Source: Escallonia rubra
Taxonomy: Eukaryota; Streptophyta; Magnoliopsida; Escalloniales; Escalloniaceae
NCBI GenBank assembly: GCA_033065855.1
Contig: JAVXUO010001954.1
Location: 62,001-126,000, forward strand
DNA length: 64,000 bases
Direction of reading: 5' to 3'
The notes under the pieces are model-generated. The model made no database searches, was not told the origin of the DNA, and was given only the letters and a program-made list of their open reading frames with translations. Numbering within the stretch: position 1 is the first letter of the stretch; every line of letters begins with the position of its first letter. A program made the translations under genes and the position numbers. Shown piece after piece: positions 33,640 through 43,929 of this stretch.

Positions 33640-34260
33640 GACAATCCCTATAGTAGGAAGATGCCCCAATCATCGATGCCATAACCCGAATTTATCTTAA
33701 CATTGAGCCATCAAGGCCTTGCCCTCTTCTCTAGTCTCCAAATAATAAAGGTCATCCGTATTTTACCCATTCCAATCGGCGTCATCGATGGTAAGTTATG
33801 TATAAGACAAATATCTGACCAAAATATTAGTGCATAATCTAAGTCCTTTGTCAGTTTGCTTACAGATATCAGATTAAAACATCTGGCACTCCGAGAACAT
33901 TCTTGAGCACAATTTTCTTATCCAAATTAACAGTCCCTAATGCATGAATGCAGGCCGAATCACCATTAGGAATTTGAACCGGTGGAATTTTACGATGCAT
34001 AATGGGATCAGATAATTGATCAATGTAGCAACACACATGATCTATTGCGTCTTTCAGTTCATTGTTGTATGAGTTTTTTTTTACTAGGAAGAAACTCATA
34101 ACTTTTACTAAATATGTAAAACAACCCAATTTTGCTCTTGCATTTAATTGATTGTTGAATAATTTTTAGTTTCTCGGTGCCCACCTCAAAGAATTTCTCT
34201 GGTTCCGCTGCTCTTGGTAATTCTTCAAGATATGGGTTCATTAGCCTCTTATCCAGCCTT
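33640..34260 (-). pseudogene. Copia retrotransposon fragment (gag-protease region)
   Basis: On the minus strand, 33869-34129 reads through PVQIPNGDSACIHALGTVNL and KNVLGVPD, the protease-proximal region of plant Copia polyproteins (usually followed by NLISVSKL). After a frame change it continues as KLTKDLDYALIF and GMGKIRMTFI up to about 33640. It is opposite in strand to the Copia fragments at 34370-37300, so either two elements or an inversion is involved. Confidence 0.7.
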
Positions 34261-34369
34261 TAATCCTATAAAACAGCACTTGAAGTTGAATAATCAAGAT
34301 GGACCCTACTAGATGATCCAATGTCATGTAGATGGCTCGCCTTATCTACTTAACAATCACAAGACCAGA

Positions 34370-34466
34370 TCTCCTTTATGGTGTTAATATCTGCACCTCG
34401 CAAGCCTCATTTTGACGCTGCCACGTGTCTTTTACGCTACTTAAAAGCTTCTTCAGCTCTCAAAAC
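34370..34466 (+). pseudogene. Copia RNase H-proximal fragment, part 1
   Basis: The plus strand reads ISAPRKPHFDAATCLLRYLKASSA, matching the APRxPHxxAxxRxLRYLKG segment before the RNase H domain of plant Copia elements. It is cut at 34466 by the hAT element, and the frame resumes after 35612. Confidence 0.75.
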
Positions 34467-35612
34467 TAGGGCCGTAAATGAACCGAGCCGTTCACGAACG
34501 GCTCGTGGTTCGTTCTCCAAAAAACTCGTTCACGTTCGTTCGTATAATCTACGAACCAAACATGAACAAGTTTTTAGAATTCGTTTATTAAACGAGCCGA
34601 GCATGAACACTTCAAAATGTTCACGAACAACCCATTTAAATAATAAATTAATTATAATTATAATATTTTTAAAGAATTAATATCTACATCAACCATGTGT
34701 TATAATTTAAACTTAGAGGCCATGCCCTAAAGTCAATTAACCCAATATCCCAAGCCCAATTATAAACATAGAGCCCAACCTCTTAAATAGCCCAAAATAT
34801 AAAGCCCAACCTCTTAAATAGCCCAAAATATAAAGCCCAACATCATTAAAACCCTAACTATATAAACTAAAACCTAAACAACTAAACCTAAATACTCATA
34901 AGCAGCCTCCCTCAAGTCTGCCGTCCTCTCTTCCGTCACACACACACACACACACATCGCACAGTCCTTCTATCTCTCTCTCTCTCTCCCCCCCTCTGAC
35001 TCTCCCCCTCTTCGCACATGGACATCCTATCATCGACGCTGTAATCGCCTGTCTTCCACCGTCATCTCGCCTTCTCCGGATTCCGATTATACAAGAATAG
35101 AAAGGGAAGAAAGCGGTCAATAGTTATTGAGGGGTTGGTAACGACTAGGCGCAAAGCTGCGAACGCAAGGGCTCAACCTCGAACACTTGGAGAGGGATCT
35201 GATTCATAAGAGGCATGCTGCATCCGTTGTTTGTGTCTTCATCGCCTCCGATCAAGATTTCTTTTTCTAGTATTTTTGATTCTGCACCGTCCTTGTATCT
35301 TTTGTATATTATATCTTTGATTCATTACAGTTTGATTGCTTGATGGATTTGAGGTTTTTGAGCAGATTTAAGGATTTGGTTATAAGTTGAACACGAGCAC
35401 GGGCCGAGTTTTCGAACTCGAGTTCGGCTCGTATTGTTAAACGAGTTGAACGAGTCGAGCCCAACTTTTACAGTCACGAACTCGAGCCGAGTTCGAACAT
35501 TGATGTGTTCACTCTTAACGAACACGAGCCGAGCTCGAACAGACTAAAACTTAAACGAACCAAGTTCGAACACACTTATGTTCGGTTCGAATTCGGTTCG
35601 TATACAGCCCTA
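34467..35612. mobile_element. Non-autonomous hAT-like element inserted in Copia
   Basis: The element begins TAGGGCCGTAAATGAACCGA and ends in the near-inverse GTTCGTATACAGCCCTA. Flanking CTCAAAAC (34459-34466) and ATCAAAAC (35613-35620) agree in 7 of 8 bases, fitting an 8-bp hAT duplication. The ends hold many GTTCGAACTCGAG / GAACCGAGC subterminal words (about 34480-34625 and 35385-35600). The interior has (CA)n and (CT)n tracts near 34940-34990 and no transposase. Confidence 0.8.
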
Positions 35613-35955
35613 ATCAAAACTCGGATCGGACTAGTTTCCCTATGACACACGTTCGACTGTCCGGTATTTCACTTTTCTAGGCAAAATTCCGTTGGAATAG
35701 AAAGAAGCAAGCAACCATTAGTCGTTCCTCTGTTGAAGTCGAGTACCAATCCATGGTTACTGTGCTTCTGAAATAGCTTGGTCACTTTATCTTCTAAAAG
35801 ACGTTGGGTTCCTTCAGATTGGTCCTATAAAGCTTTATTCTATTTATGACAAACCAGTCTTCGCATTGGAGCAAATATTGTTTATCATGAAAGAACAAAG
35901 CACGTTGAAATTGACTGTCATCTTGTACCTGAAAAAAATTCCATGATGGGAAATC
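35613..35955 (+). pseudogene. Copia RNase H fragment, part 2
   Basis: After the hAT element the plus strand reads in broken frames as the Copia RNase H end: KKQATISRSSVEVEYQSM (expected SRSSAEAEYR), then HERTKH-like and EIDCH-like residues. Several stops are present. The domain is interrupted again near 35955. Confidence 0.75.
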
Positions 35956-36335
35956 CAAAATGCCTATGTTCCCACCACATATGAACGGATTAAGATCCTT
36001 TGATGTACAGCTAGGGGTAGAGACCAAGCATGACCAGGGGGGCCATGGCACCCCCACCCCCCAAAAGTTTGAGAATTGTTTTTTTAGTTATTTTAAATAA
36101 TATGTAGTTATGTTTAAAATATTTACTAAAATGCCACCATTTTAATTATTCAATGTATTAGATTTCATTTTGTAATATTTTTTACTTTTTCTGCCACCAG
36201 CCGTCGTAATCATTTATCTTTTTCGTTCCCTTGTCCATCTTTATTCTTTAAAATTCTAAATCTCTAGATTTTAAAGTAAACATTAATATATCAAGGTTAG
36301 TTCTTTTTTTTCTTTTTTAATTTAAATTCTTATAG
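35956..36335. other. Insertion debris between Copia fragments
   Basis: From about 36012 CTAGGGGTAGAGACC is followed by a G/C block (GGGGGGCCATGGCACCCCC), the kind of start seen in the hAT element at 6787. No right end is recognised. No coding sequence. Confidence 0.35.
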
Positions 36336-36788
36336 TGTGTTTGGATGAAGAATCTCAAATTACCTTGTATTTCAAAATCCATTCATTTTAAAATTCGTTG
36401 ATTTACAAATTTATGGAATTGCAAATTTTCTGTTTGGGTGATTTTGTAGATTAAGAATTTTATATGTAGATTTACATTTGAAAATTTGAATCTAGATAAT
36501 TTGATGGTGTATAGGTACAAACTAATGAGAGAGAGCATCTCTTTTTTTTTTATGGAAGAAGTTACCTAAAATAATGGAGACTCTTTTTGTGGAAGGGATT
36601 TGACAAATAATTAGTCTGAACTAGTTATTTCTAGAGAGGATTTCAGCACACCAAATTTCCTTTCCAAATTCCTCATAGAATTTGGTAAATCCATCTTATC
36701 AGCATCCAAACAAGGAATTTTATTGAATGTATTTCAAAATCATCTATGAAAGTGAAATCCTCAGTTCAATTACATCATCCAAACACAC
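36336..36788. mobile_element. hAT-type MITE (about 453 bp)
   Basis: TGTGTTTGGATGA begins the element and TCATCCAAACACAC ends it. TCTTATAG flanks both sides (36328-36335 and 36789-36796), an 8-bp duplication. Same end type as 4115-4856. Non-coding. Confidence 0.75.
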
Positions 36789-36850
36789 TCTTATAGTATG
36801 ATAACTTATATGTGATTATTGTCATTATACAATAGTCTTTGTGCACAGGA

Positions 36851-37197
36851 GGGATCAAGATCTTCTGCTGTACAGCAGAGGTGCTGTATATCATTTAGCG
36901 ACAAAAGATTGTCATTTAAAGTGTTTTATCACTGTTAATAAAATTTATAGTGACAATTTTTTTGTCACAAAAAAATATTTAGCGACATTTTGTGGGTACA
37001 GCACCTCTGCTGTATAGCAGAGGATCTTGATCCATACAGCAGAGGTGTTGTACATCATTTGGCGACAAAAGATTGCCATTTAAAGTGTTTTGTCACTGTT
37101 ACTGAAATTTATAGTGACAATTTTTTGTCGGTAAAAAATATTTAGTGGTATTTTGTGGGTACAACAAATCTGCTGTACAGCAGAGGATATTGATCCC
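36851..37197. mobile_element. Dimeric foldback MITE
   Basis: Starts GGGATCAAGATCTTCTGCTG and ends CAGAGGATATTGATCCC. Inside, a unit of about 165-180 bp occurs twice in direct orientation (about 36851-37032 and 37033-37197). Each unit begins with TACAGCAGAGGTG(C/T)TGTA, contains CATTT(A/G)GCGACAAAAGATTG and ends with TCTGCTGTA(T/C)AGCAGAGGAT. It interrupts the Copia 3' end, which resumes at 37198. The CTGCTGTA word is shared with the foldback element at 9675. Confidence 0.75.
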
Positions 37198-37300
37198 ATA
37201 TAAACGTGCAAATATTCTCACCAAAGCACTTGGCCAAGATCGCTTCAAGGTTCTGGCAAGCAAGTTGGGTCTCAATGTTTATGCTCCAACTTGAGGGCGA
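37198..37300 (+). pseudogene. Copia polyprotein C-terminus, part 3
   Basis: The plus strand reads HKRANILTKALGQDRFKVLASKLGLN and ends just before 37300, the conserved end of Copia RNase H (LADILTKALxxxRF). The TGTGATATG at about 37304 may begin the 3' LTR, but its end is not identified. Confidence 0.75.
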
Positions 37301-37659
37301 TCTTGTGATATGATTTGCTATTAATCAGGGCTCATATGACATGATATTGAAACATTCTCACATGTTGTAATCTCACAATGACATACCAATCATGGGATTC
37401 TGATTGACTACAATCTCGAATCTTGACTGGCTACAATAATGTATGTAGAACCCAATGTGAACTCCATAGAGATATATGAAGGACAATAGGGGTCCGATCA
37501 AATTTAATCTCTCAACGTGTTTATGGCTTAACTCAAGCAAACAAAAAGAAAGAACATGCAGCAATATGATGGAGTTGGGTAAGCACAATACGCAGAGCTG
37601 CCATTCCATTACATTTTTTATTATAATAAATGAACAGGTCAATGACCACTCAATAATGT

Positions 37660-38590
37660 TGTATTTTTTTTTTTTTTTGGTAAACGGACGAATATATTTC
37701 AAACACAAACAGAGTACCAAAATACAAAGAAACAAACTTTGTTCCTACACTTCTTCCAAGTTAGACAAAAGGTTGGATGAAGGAGGAACAAAGTCAAAAA
37801 AATTACAATGAAAAGCACTTGAAGCTAGATGATGAGCACTAGAATTAGCACTCCTAGGAATTTGGCTTAAAGACCAGCAGTTCACTCGCAAGAGCAAAGC
37901 TTTGGTTTCCTCCAAAATTGGTTTGGTTCTCCAATTTTCATTCAAGTTGGAGCCTCTCAGAGAATTTATAACCACCTCCGCATCACCTTCAAAGATAACA
38001 TACTCCTTTTTACGTAGAACTGCAACCCGAATGGTAAGGAGAGCTGCGCTACCTTCCGCCACTTCGGAGTTACCTGAAGAGATAAATTCAGTGTGACCAA
38101 ATTCGCACACACCCAGATGGTTTCGGCATACAATGGCAGCACAAGATTGAGTTCCTCGAGTGGCCGCATCAAAGTTAATCTTAGACCATCCCATCGGCGG
38201 TACCCCCCAAGTAGTAGTGACAATATCCGGCCCAATGGGTTTCACCAGCACTCTCCAGGATTCCAGAGCCATAGTATTAATTTTCCTTGCAAGGGACAGG
38301 GGTTCGAAAGGACACTTATCGTGAATGAGCTTGTTTCTAGTAAACCAAACAAGTTCCATGAGAGAAGCCGCGGAAATAGTATATTTGCACTGAAACTCCT
38401 TAACGGAATGAGGGGGTTTGAGAATGAGGCTTATCCAGGAGGTGGGATCCTCACTTGAAAAAGGAGGACGGCACCCAAAAATGGACATCGACCATAGAAG
38501 CCGAGAAAAGCTGCAATCAAAGAAGAGGTGATAGGAAGTTTGTATAATGTGGCAAAGTGGACGAGCATAAATGACAAAGATTGTTTCCGG
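37660..38590 (-). pseudogene. 5'-truncated LINE with RNase H domain
   Basis: On the minus strand a 247-codon frame (38488-37745) holds an RVT_3-type RNase H domain: WSKINFDAATRG (first Asp), CRNHLGVCEFG, a Glu in EVAEGSAALL, FEGDAEVVINSL (Asp) and SANSSAHHLASSA. Just upstream, 38590-38490 reads HLFFDCSFSRLLW, the end of the zinc-binding domain. A T-run at 37661-37679 on the plus strand is the poly(A) tail. The upstream part of the LINE is absent, as usual for incomplete reverse transcription. Confidence 0.85.
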
Positions 38591-38599
38591 TGGTAGGCA

Positions 38600-39390
38600 T
38601 TATCCTTAAATTAAAATTGTGTTGGATGGACGGCCTTGTATAGCGGGTGTCAATTAATATAATAAGATGAATGGATAATGGGAACACAGGTGTGTGCGAA
38701 CATTTGAAACTTCATGATATACTTCCAATTTAGCCAATAAGAGAGAGGTTAATAACTTCAAAACAAACCATATACAACGAGCTTATAACTTTATGTAATC
38801 GATCGGTGGCAGAGTTAGAAAATTTGCTTCAAGTAGGCATTTACATGATAGAACAATTAAAAGGATCGAGACACTAGTCAATCAATGTATTTAACAATAC
38901 CACTACGAGATCTTTACCTGTTAATGAAGGTATTTTTTCTTTCCTTTTTTTCTTTAAATTTAAACTTTGACCGGAGTTTTAATAGTGCCTGAAGTTTGTC
39001 AAGATATTAGACATGAGAGGTGGTGCACTATCCTCCAAACATTGTAAAATCGTAGAAAGAACGAAACTTCAAGAAACAGTAAAAAAATACATGCTCGCTT
39101 GTATTCCCTCTTCGCTCCACCTCTTTGATTGAATCACCAAATCGAGAAGTTGATTTTTTTTTTTGGGTGCAAAAATCAAGAAGTTGATGCGATACTGATT
39201 TCCGGGTACAAAAGATTGCTTTGACTTTAGATGTCCACTAAATCACTTCAACCAGATGGCAAGTATAGCAGTTGTGGGGCAAAACGCAACAAACAAGTTG
39301 GTTAGTGGTACACGTACTGAGATGTTAACAGTGGCTGTTGGAGCACCAAATTCCTGGTCTTGCTAGTGACAAGAAACCAAAAGCCTCCAG
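38600..39390. other. Spacer with no gene seen
   Basis: AT-rich sequence without recognisable genes or repeats. Confidence 0.4.
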
Positions 39391-39399
39391 ATAAACTTA

Positions 39400-40610
39400 G
39401 GGTTAATTACAAAACTGTCCCCTGAAGTTTACACGTTTTTACACTTTGCCTCCCGTGTTTATAACTTTTGTAATAATATTCCTCGAGATTAACAAAACCG
39501 TTGTAAATAGGTCCAAATTTTAGGTGTTAAATGATTATGTGCGGTGCACATGCCATTTTGGCATGAGCAAATTTGTAATTTGCCTACCTATCTTCCCCAT
39601 GTCTGTCTACCAACTGAGTCTCTCCGAGTGAACTCGGTCTCTCAGCTGAGTTTCCAGGCCGAGGTGGTGATGAGTGGCCTCGAATGCCAACCCAGCATGA
39701 GACAAGACACCCATCATGCTCCTCCACCCTGTACCCATCCCCACCGGCGAAGAGGGCCAGCAACATGCTAGCCTGCTTGAATGCGTTGGAGCCCAGACAA
39801 GACTAAACATACTCCATTGAACATATGACTGGTGGAAGCCACTCTGCTGCTCTGCATGCTAAAGAATTTTTTTGGCAGCAATTTGTTTTTAGTGGTAAAT
39901 ATGAATAAAACTATGCCTGTTGTTTATTCTGGTTATGAATTGCATGAAGGTTCTCTCTGGTAGTTTTGCATTGCATGCGTAGGTAGTATTAACTTGATTA
40001 CATGGGCCAGGGTATGAGAAAAAAAAGTCTTAAACTCTTCTACAATCCCACCCTACCAAAGTCGAGGAAAATTGATGGAGTTTGATCTGCCCGGAGGAAT
40101 CCCTGAATCTTGGCCCAAGTTGCTGGAAGCTTTGAATCTCGATGACCATGAGGAGAAGCGGTCGTCGGCTGTTGCTTAGAGAGACTACTAGTTTGCTTTG
40201 CTACGCAAGGCATCATTCTTTGCTTGTGCAGTATGCACATGCCTCGCAGTTTTGCAGAAAGAAGACTTTCTTTACTTTTCTTTTCACGAGAAAATAAGAA
40301 AACCTAGTACTCACAAAGCAGTTGAACTAATTGGAGGCTGCTTTTTTTGGGCTTTTGAACTGATATTTTGCACAGCAAAGGTTTGTTGCACACCAGTGGG
40401 GAAGATGGGTAGACAAATTACAAATTTGCCCATGCCAAAATGGTACATGCATCGCACATGATCACTTAACGTCCAAAATTGGACGGACGTCATTTTGGAC
40501 CTATTTGCAACTGTTTTGTCAACCTCGAGGGACATTATTGTAAAAGTTGTAAACACGGGGGCAAAGTGCAAAAACGTGTAAATCTCAGGAGACAGTTTTG
40601 TAATTAACCC
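39400..40610. mobile_element. Non-autonomous Mutator-like element with TIRs of about 210 bp
   Basis: The exact 9-bp duplication ATAAACTTA (39391-39399 and 40611-40619) flanks TIRs of roughly 200-215 bp (39400-39602 and 40395-40610). They start GGGTTAATTACAAAACTGTC and share TTTACACGTTTTT, AATAGGTCCAAA and CCATTTTGGCATG. The interior is about 0.8 kb with GC-rich parts. A 34-codon frame at 40075-40179 (starting MEFDLPGGIPESWPK) reads like protein and may be captured exon DNA. Confidence 0.92.
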
Positions 40611-40619
40611 ATAAACTTA

Positions 40620-42218
40620 TACAAAAAGTGGATTGCAAATAAATACTAGAAAAAAGAGGAAAATCCCAACAGCTTGAGAACGAGTAATTTTCAAGCTGTC
40701 TTAAATAATGTGTACTCTCACGCATTAAAAAAAATAGAAACATTTGATCTTGGAGTGCTTGGGTCAACGAGTGACTTCGTCTGAAATGAACATTTTGAGA
40801 AATATATAGATTGAGAAGTGATATTTGAACCCATTTTTGAAATGCATGTTTGTCGCTAAAAGTCTTGAAATCTTAAGTGTGGTTGTACAATGACTTTCCC
40901 AATACTAGTAAAGTTCAACTAACAATTTATATTTATAATAATTACATATAAAAACAACGACATCTTTCAGTGGGTAATATGTCATTCATACTATACAATT
41001 GGAGCACGTGTTCTTGTTTGTACTTTTTTTTCCGTTTGTGATGATGCTGTCAAGTTTTGCATTGGAAAATAATTTCAAAATAGGCACTGTATTATTTTAT
41101 AATATGCAATAAACTGCTAATATAATTTCTAGTACACAAGCCGGCAAAACTAAGGGGTTATGTGATAAAACTGAAATTCAACTGCTAAATTTGTATAATT
41201 GAAAACTTTAAGTAGCTAAGTTTCTGCAACGGAAAAATAAGTTCATTAATTTGGTAAATCAAAATCAAATGTCTAAAAATTGTTCCATTTTACAAAATCA
41301 TCAAACTTACCATTTTTTATGAAGATACATATAATTCCTAATTTCCTTAATGACAACGTAATGTTGGTGTGGTGGTGGCGGCAACATGCTAAGTGGATGC
41401 TGTGTGGTGGATATGGAGAAGGTGTTGGTGGCGGCAATGGTATGAGGATGTGGCAGCGTCATCATATGGTGATGGTGGCCATGGTTGTGCTGTGGCGGCT
41501 AGCCACTGGTAATCGGGATGATGGTTGTCGCTCTAGTTTATTGCCGACTGAATGATTAATGCAGTTACAGTGGTGTCACGGAGGTGACATTTGTGGAGCC
41601 GGTGGCATAGAGGTGGCGTGGTGGCTATGGAGGTGTGCTGGTGAAGATGATGGCTGTGTCGGGGAAGTGATGGCAGCCCACATCATGGGTGCAAATACTC
41701 ACTTCACATACTCCGTAATATTTCGTTTTATGTCCTTTGGTCATCCCACTTCAAATTGAATTATAAGTAAACCCCTTTTGACTTAAAATTGAATTATAAT
41801 GTCCTTTGGTCTATATTAGATGAACACTAAAAAGTAATACAAACTTGAGCTTTATCAAAAGCATTTAATACATAATCATTGACCGGCCTGTTTGTTTACC
41901 ATTTTTATTTTTTGTTTTTTTTTTTCTTGTTTTAATTTTCATTAGCTTTATACTGAATTAAGAAATATAGTTTTGTGTATTTTTAGCATTTTGGTCAGCT
42001 TTTTTCTGTCTACTATTTGAGTACTTTGTAAACTTATACCATTTTTATTTTCATTTCAATCACTTATTTGGGTCAAATCACGTATGCTTATCATTTTCAA
42101 AAATATTTTGATCCATTTTATCACATCTTGTCTTTATTATGTCACGAGCATGTATTATGTTGCCCTTGCTTTTCCTTTCAAAGTGCCACAATTGAGACGC
42201 GTGTCAGGATGTGACGGG

Positions 42219-42259
<41 letters not shown>

Positions 42260-42525
42260 AGTGAATGTATGCTTTAATGGTAATGTAAAACTAAGGAGAA
42301 AAAAGGTGAATAGTGATTTGTTGAAGACCTTTGTTTTTTTCATTTGGAAGGAAATGGTCTGAAAATGGTGAAAACACTTACAAGGTATGAAATAGATGTT
42401 TTCACATTTTCTTAGAATTTGAGTGAGAGTTTCTTGGAGTGAAATAGAAAACGATGAAGGTATACAACAAATAGATCATCATTATAAAACTAAAGATAAA
42501 AAGATAAACAGCCCAAAAAATTGTA
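40620..42525. other. Spacer with GGT-rich tract and GA microsatellite
   Basis: 41360-41690 is rich in GGTGGTGGC-type triplets with open frames that look compositional. (GA)n at about 42222-42255. No gene is recognised. Confidence 0.45.
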
Positions 42526-42816
42526 TTTCTTCCGTCCCAAAAAAAATTGGTCATATTTTATTTTTTGGGTTATCCCCAAAAAATTAATTACTTTCCAAAT
42601 TAAAAAAGATTATGTATACGTTTTTACATGTTTACCATTTTTATAATATTTTATTCTATTTCTCTTTCACATTTAATCTTTCATCAACCTATTTTCTCCC
42701 TGACTCACTTTCCTCCTCTTTCTCTCCAGGTAGAATAAGAAACTTATAAAATATGACTTAATATCTTAAATAAAAATACAAATCAAACATGATCAAATAA
42801 TTTAGGACGAAGAGAG
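42526..42816. mobile_element. Tc1/mariner-type MITE upstream of the PADRE gene
   Basis: TTTCTTCCGTCCCAAA at the left and, inverted, CTCTCTTCGTCCTAAA at the right, flanked by TA (42524-42525 and 42817-42818). The interior (TTTCTCTTTCACATTTAATC) is related to that of 4226-4510 in the opposite orientation. It sits about 540 bp upstream of the PADRE start codon. Confidence 0.65.
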
Positions 42817-43220
42817 TAAGATTTAAGTAACCAATTGGGTCTATCAAACTTACACCGACTCTTATGATTATACCAGCGTCAAGGGCCTTAATCACTCCCA
42901 CACATACAAAATTTTCTCCTAATAGTCCAAGAAGATTCCATTCACAAGTCCAAATAGTTACACTGTTCCACACGTTGGACGGCCAGTCCCCCATCTACTC
43001 AGTGACCATTAACCTAATACCAACATCCCATTACAAAATTTCTAGTAGCTAACAAAGTCTGACTATTCCCCATTACCAGATCGAGTCACAGAATCGTATG
43101 GCCCTACACGCATATTAAAGCCAGAGTTGCCGTGACCCAAAGCAACACGAACCTTCCGTTTCTTCGCCTACCGCGTGGTCTACTCTCGTCAAAGCTCAAA
43201 CCGTATCGCACCTGTGTAAC

Positions 43221-43227
43221 TATAAAA
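43221..43227 (+). promoter_or_regulatory. TATA box of the PADRE gene
   Basis: TATAAAA followed by a (CA)n run, 138 bp upstream of the ATG at 43359. The leader after it (about 43250-43358) is pyrimidine- and CA-rich with no upstream ATG that I can see before AGCATGG at the start codon. Confidence 0.7.
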
Positions 43228-43358
43228 CACACACACACACACACGCAAGTCCCGAACTAAAAGCACGCAGAACTTGTGCTCTGCTCTCCATTCAAGCTCC
43301 TACAGAAACCCAACTCATCTGTGTGCGCAAAAGGGTGTGAACCTCTCTGATATTCAGC

Positions 43359-43922
43359 ATGGGAAACTACATCTCCATGTCGTGCAACTTCATCCCACCA
43401 GTACTGAAGATGAAAGCCTCTAGGTCAGCTAGGGTGATCTTCCCTGGTGGGGATATACGGCAGTTTCGGGAGCCCGTGAAGGCGGCGGAGCTCATGTTAG
43501 AGTGCCCAAACTACTTCCTAGTCAGCTCTGGGTCTTTGAATATCGGGAGGAGGTTTTCGCCCTTGTCGGCTGACGAAGACGTAGAGTTCGGCAACGTTTA
43601 TATTATGTTTCCGATGAAGAGAGTGAATTCCGTTGTTACGGGGGCTGACATGGCGGTGCTTTTCATGGCTGCTAGTTCTTCAAACAAGCGGATTTCCGGC
43701 AGCAAGGTTAGGGTGCAGCCGGAAGCGGCGGCGTCAGCAGCTGCAACAGCTGCAGAAAGTGGCGGTGGTCAAGGGAACAGTGAGGCTGGACGGCCGAGAT
43801 CGAGTTTGGAGGAAATTGTCGAAGGGTTTCCGACGCCGGAGTTTAAGTACAGGTTAGCAGGGTGTAGGTCAAGGAAGCCCGCGTTAGATACAATCACAGA
43901 AGAGCCAGTTTGTTCAAGATGA
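43359..43922 (+). CDS. PADRE / DUF4228 domain protein
   Basis: A single uninterrupted frame of 187 codons. The N-terminus MGNYISMSC has Gly2 with a small residue at position 6 and a nearby Cys, which fits N-myristoylation, as in many family members, and so a plasma-membrane association. Residues 20-95 form the PADRE core: ARVIFPGGDIRQFREPVKAA, MLECPNYFLV, IGRRFSPLSADEDVEFGNVY and MFPMKRVNS. Residues 120-150 are Ala/Gly-rich and low in complexity. The C-terminal FPTPEFKYRLAGCRSRKP block is typical of the family end. Such proteins are known mainly as transcriptionally responsive to pathogens and abiotic stress; the biochemical activity is not established. Base composition is higher in GC than the flanks, as expected for a real plant exon. 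There are no overlapping repeats. Confidence 0.93.
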   Translation: MGNYISMSCNFIPPVLKMKASRSARVIFPGGDIRQFREPVKAAELMLECPNYFLVSSGSLNIGRRFSPLSADEDVEFGNVYIMFPMKRVNSVVTGADMAVLFMAASSSNKRISGSKVRVQPEAAASAAATAAESGGGQGNSEAGRPRSSLEEIVEGFPTPEFKYRLAGCRSRKPALDTITEEPVCSR

Positions 43923-43929
43923 GGAAGTT

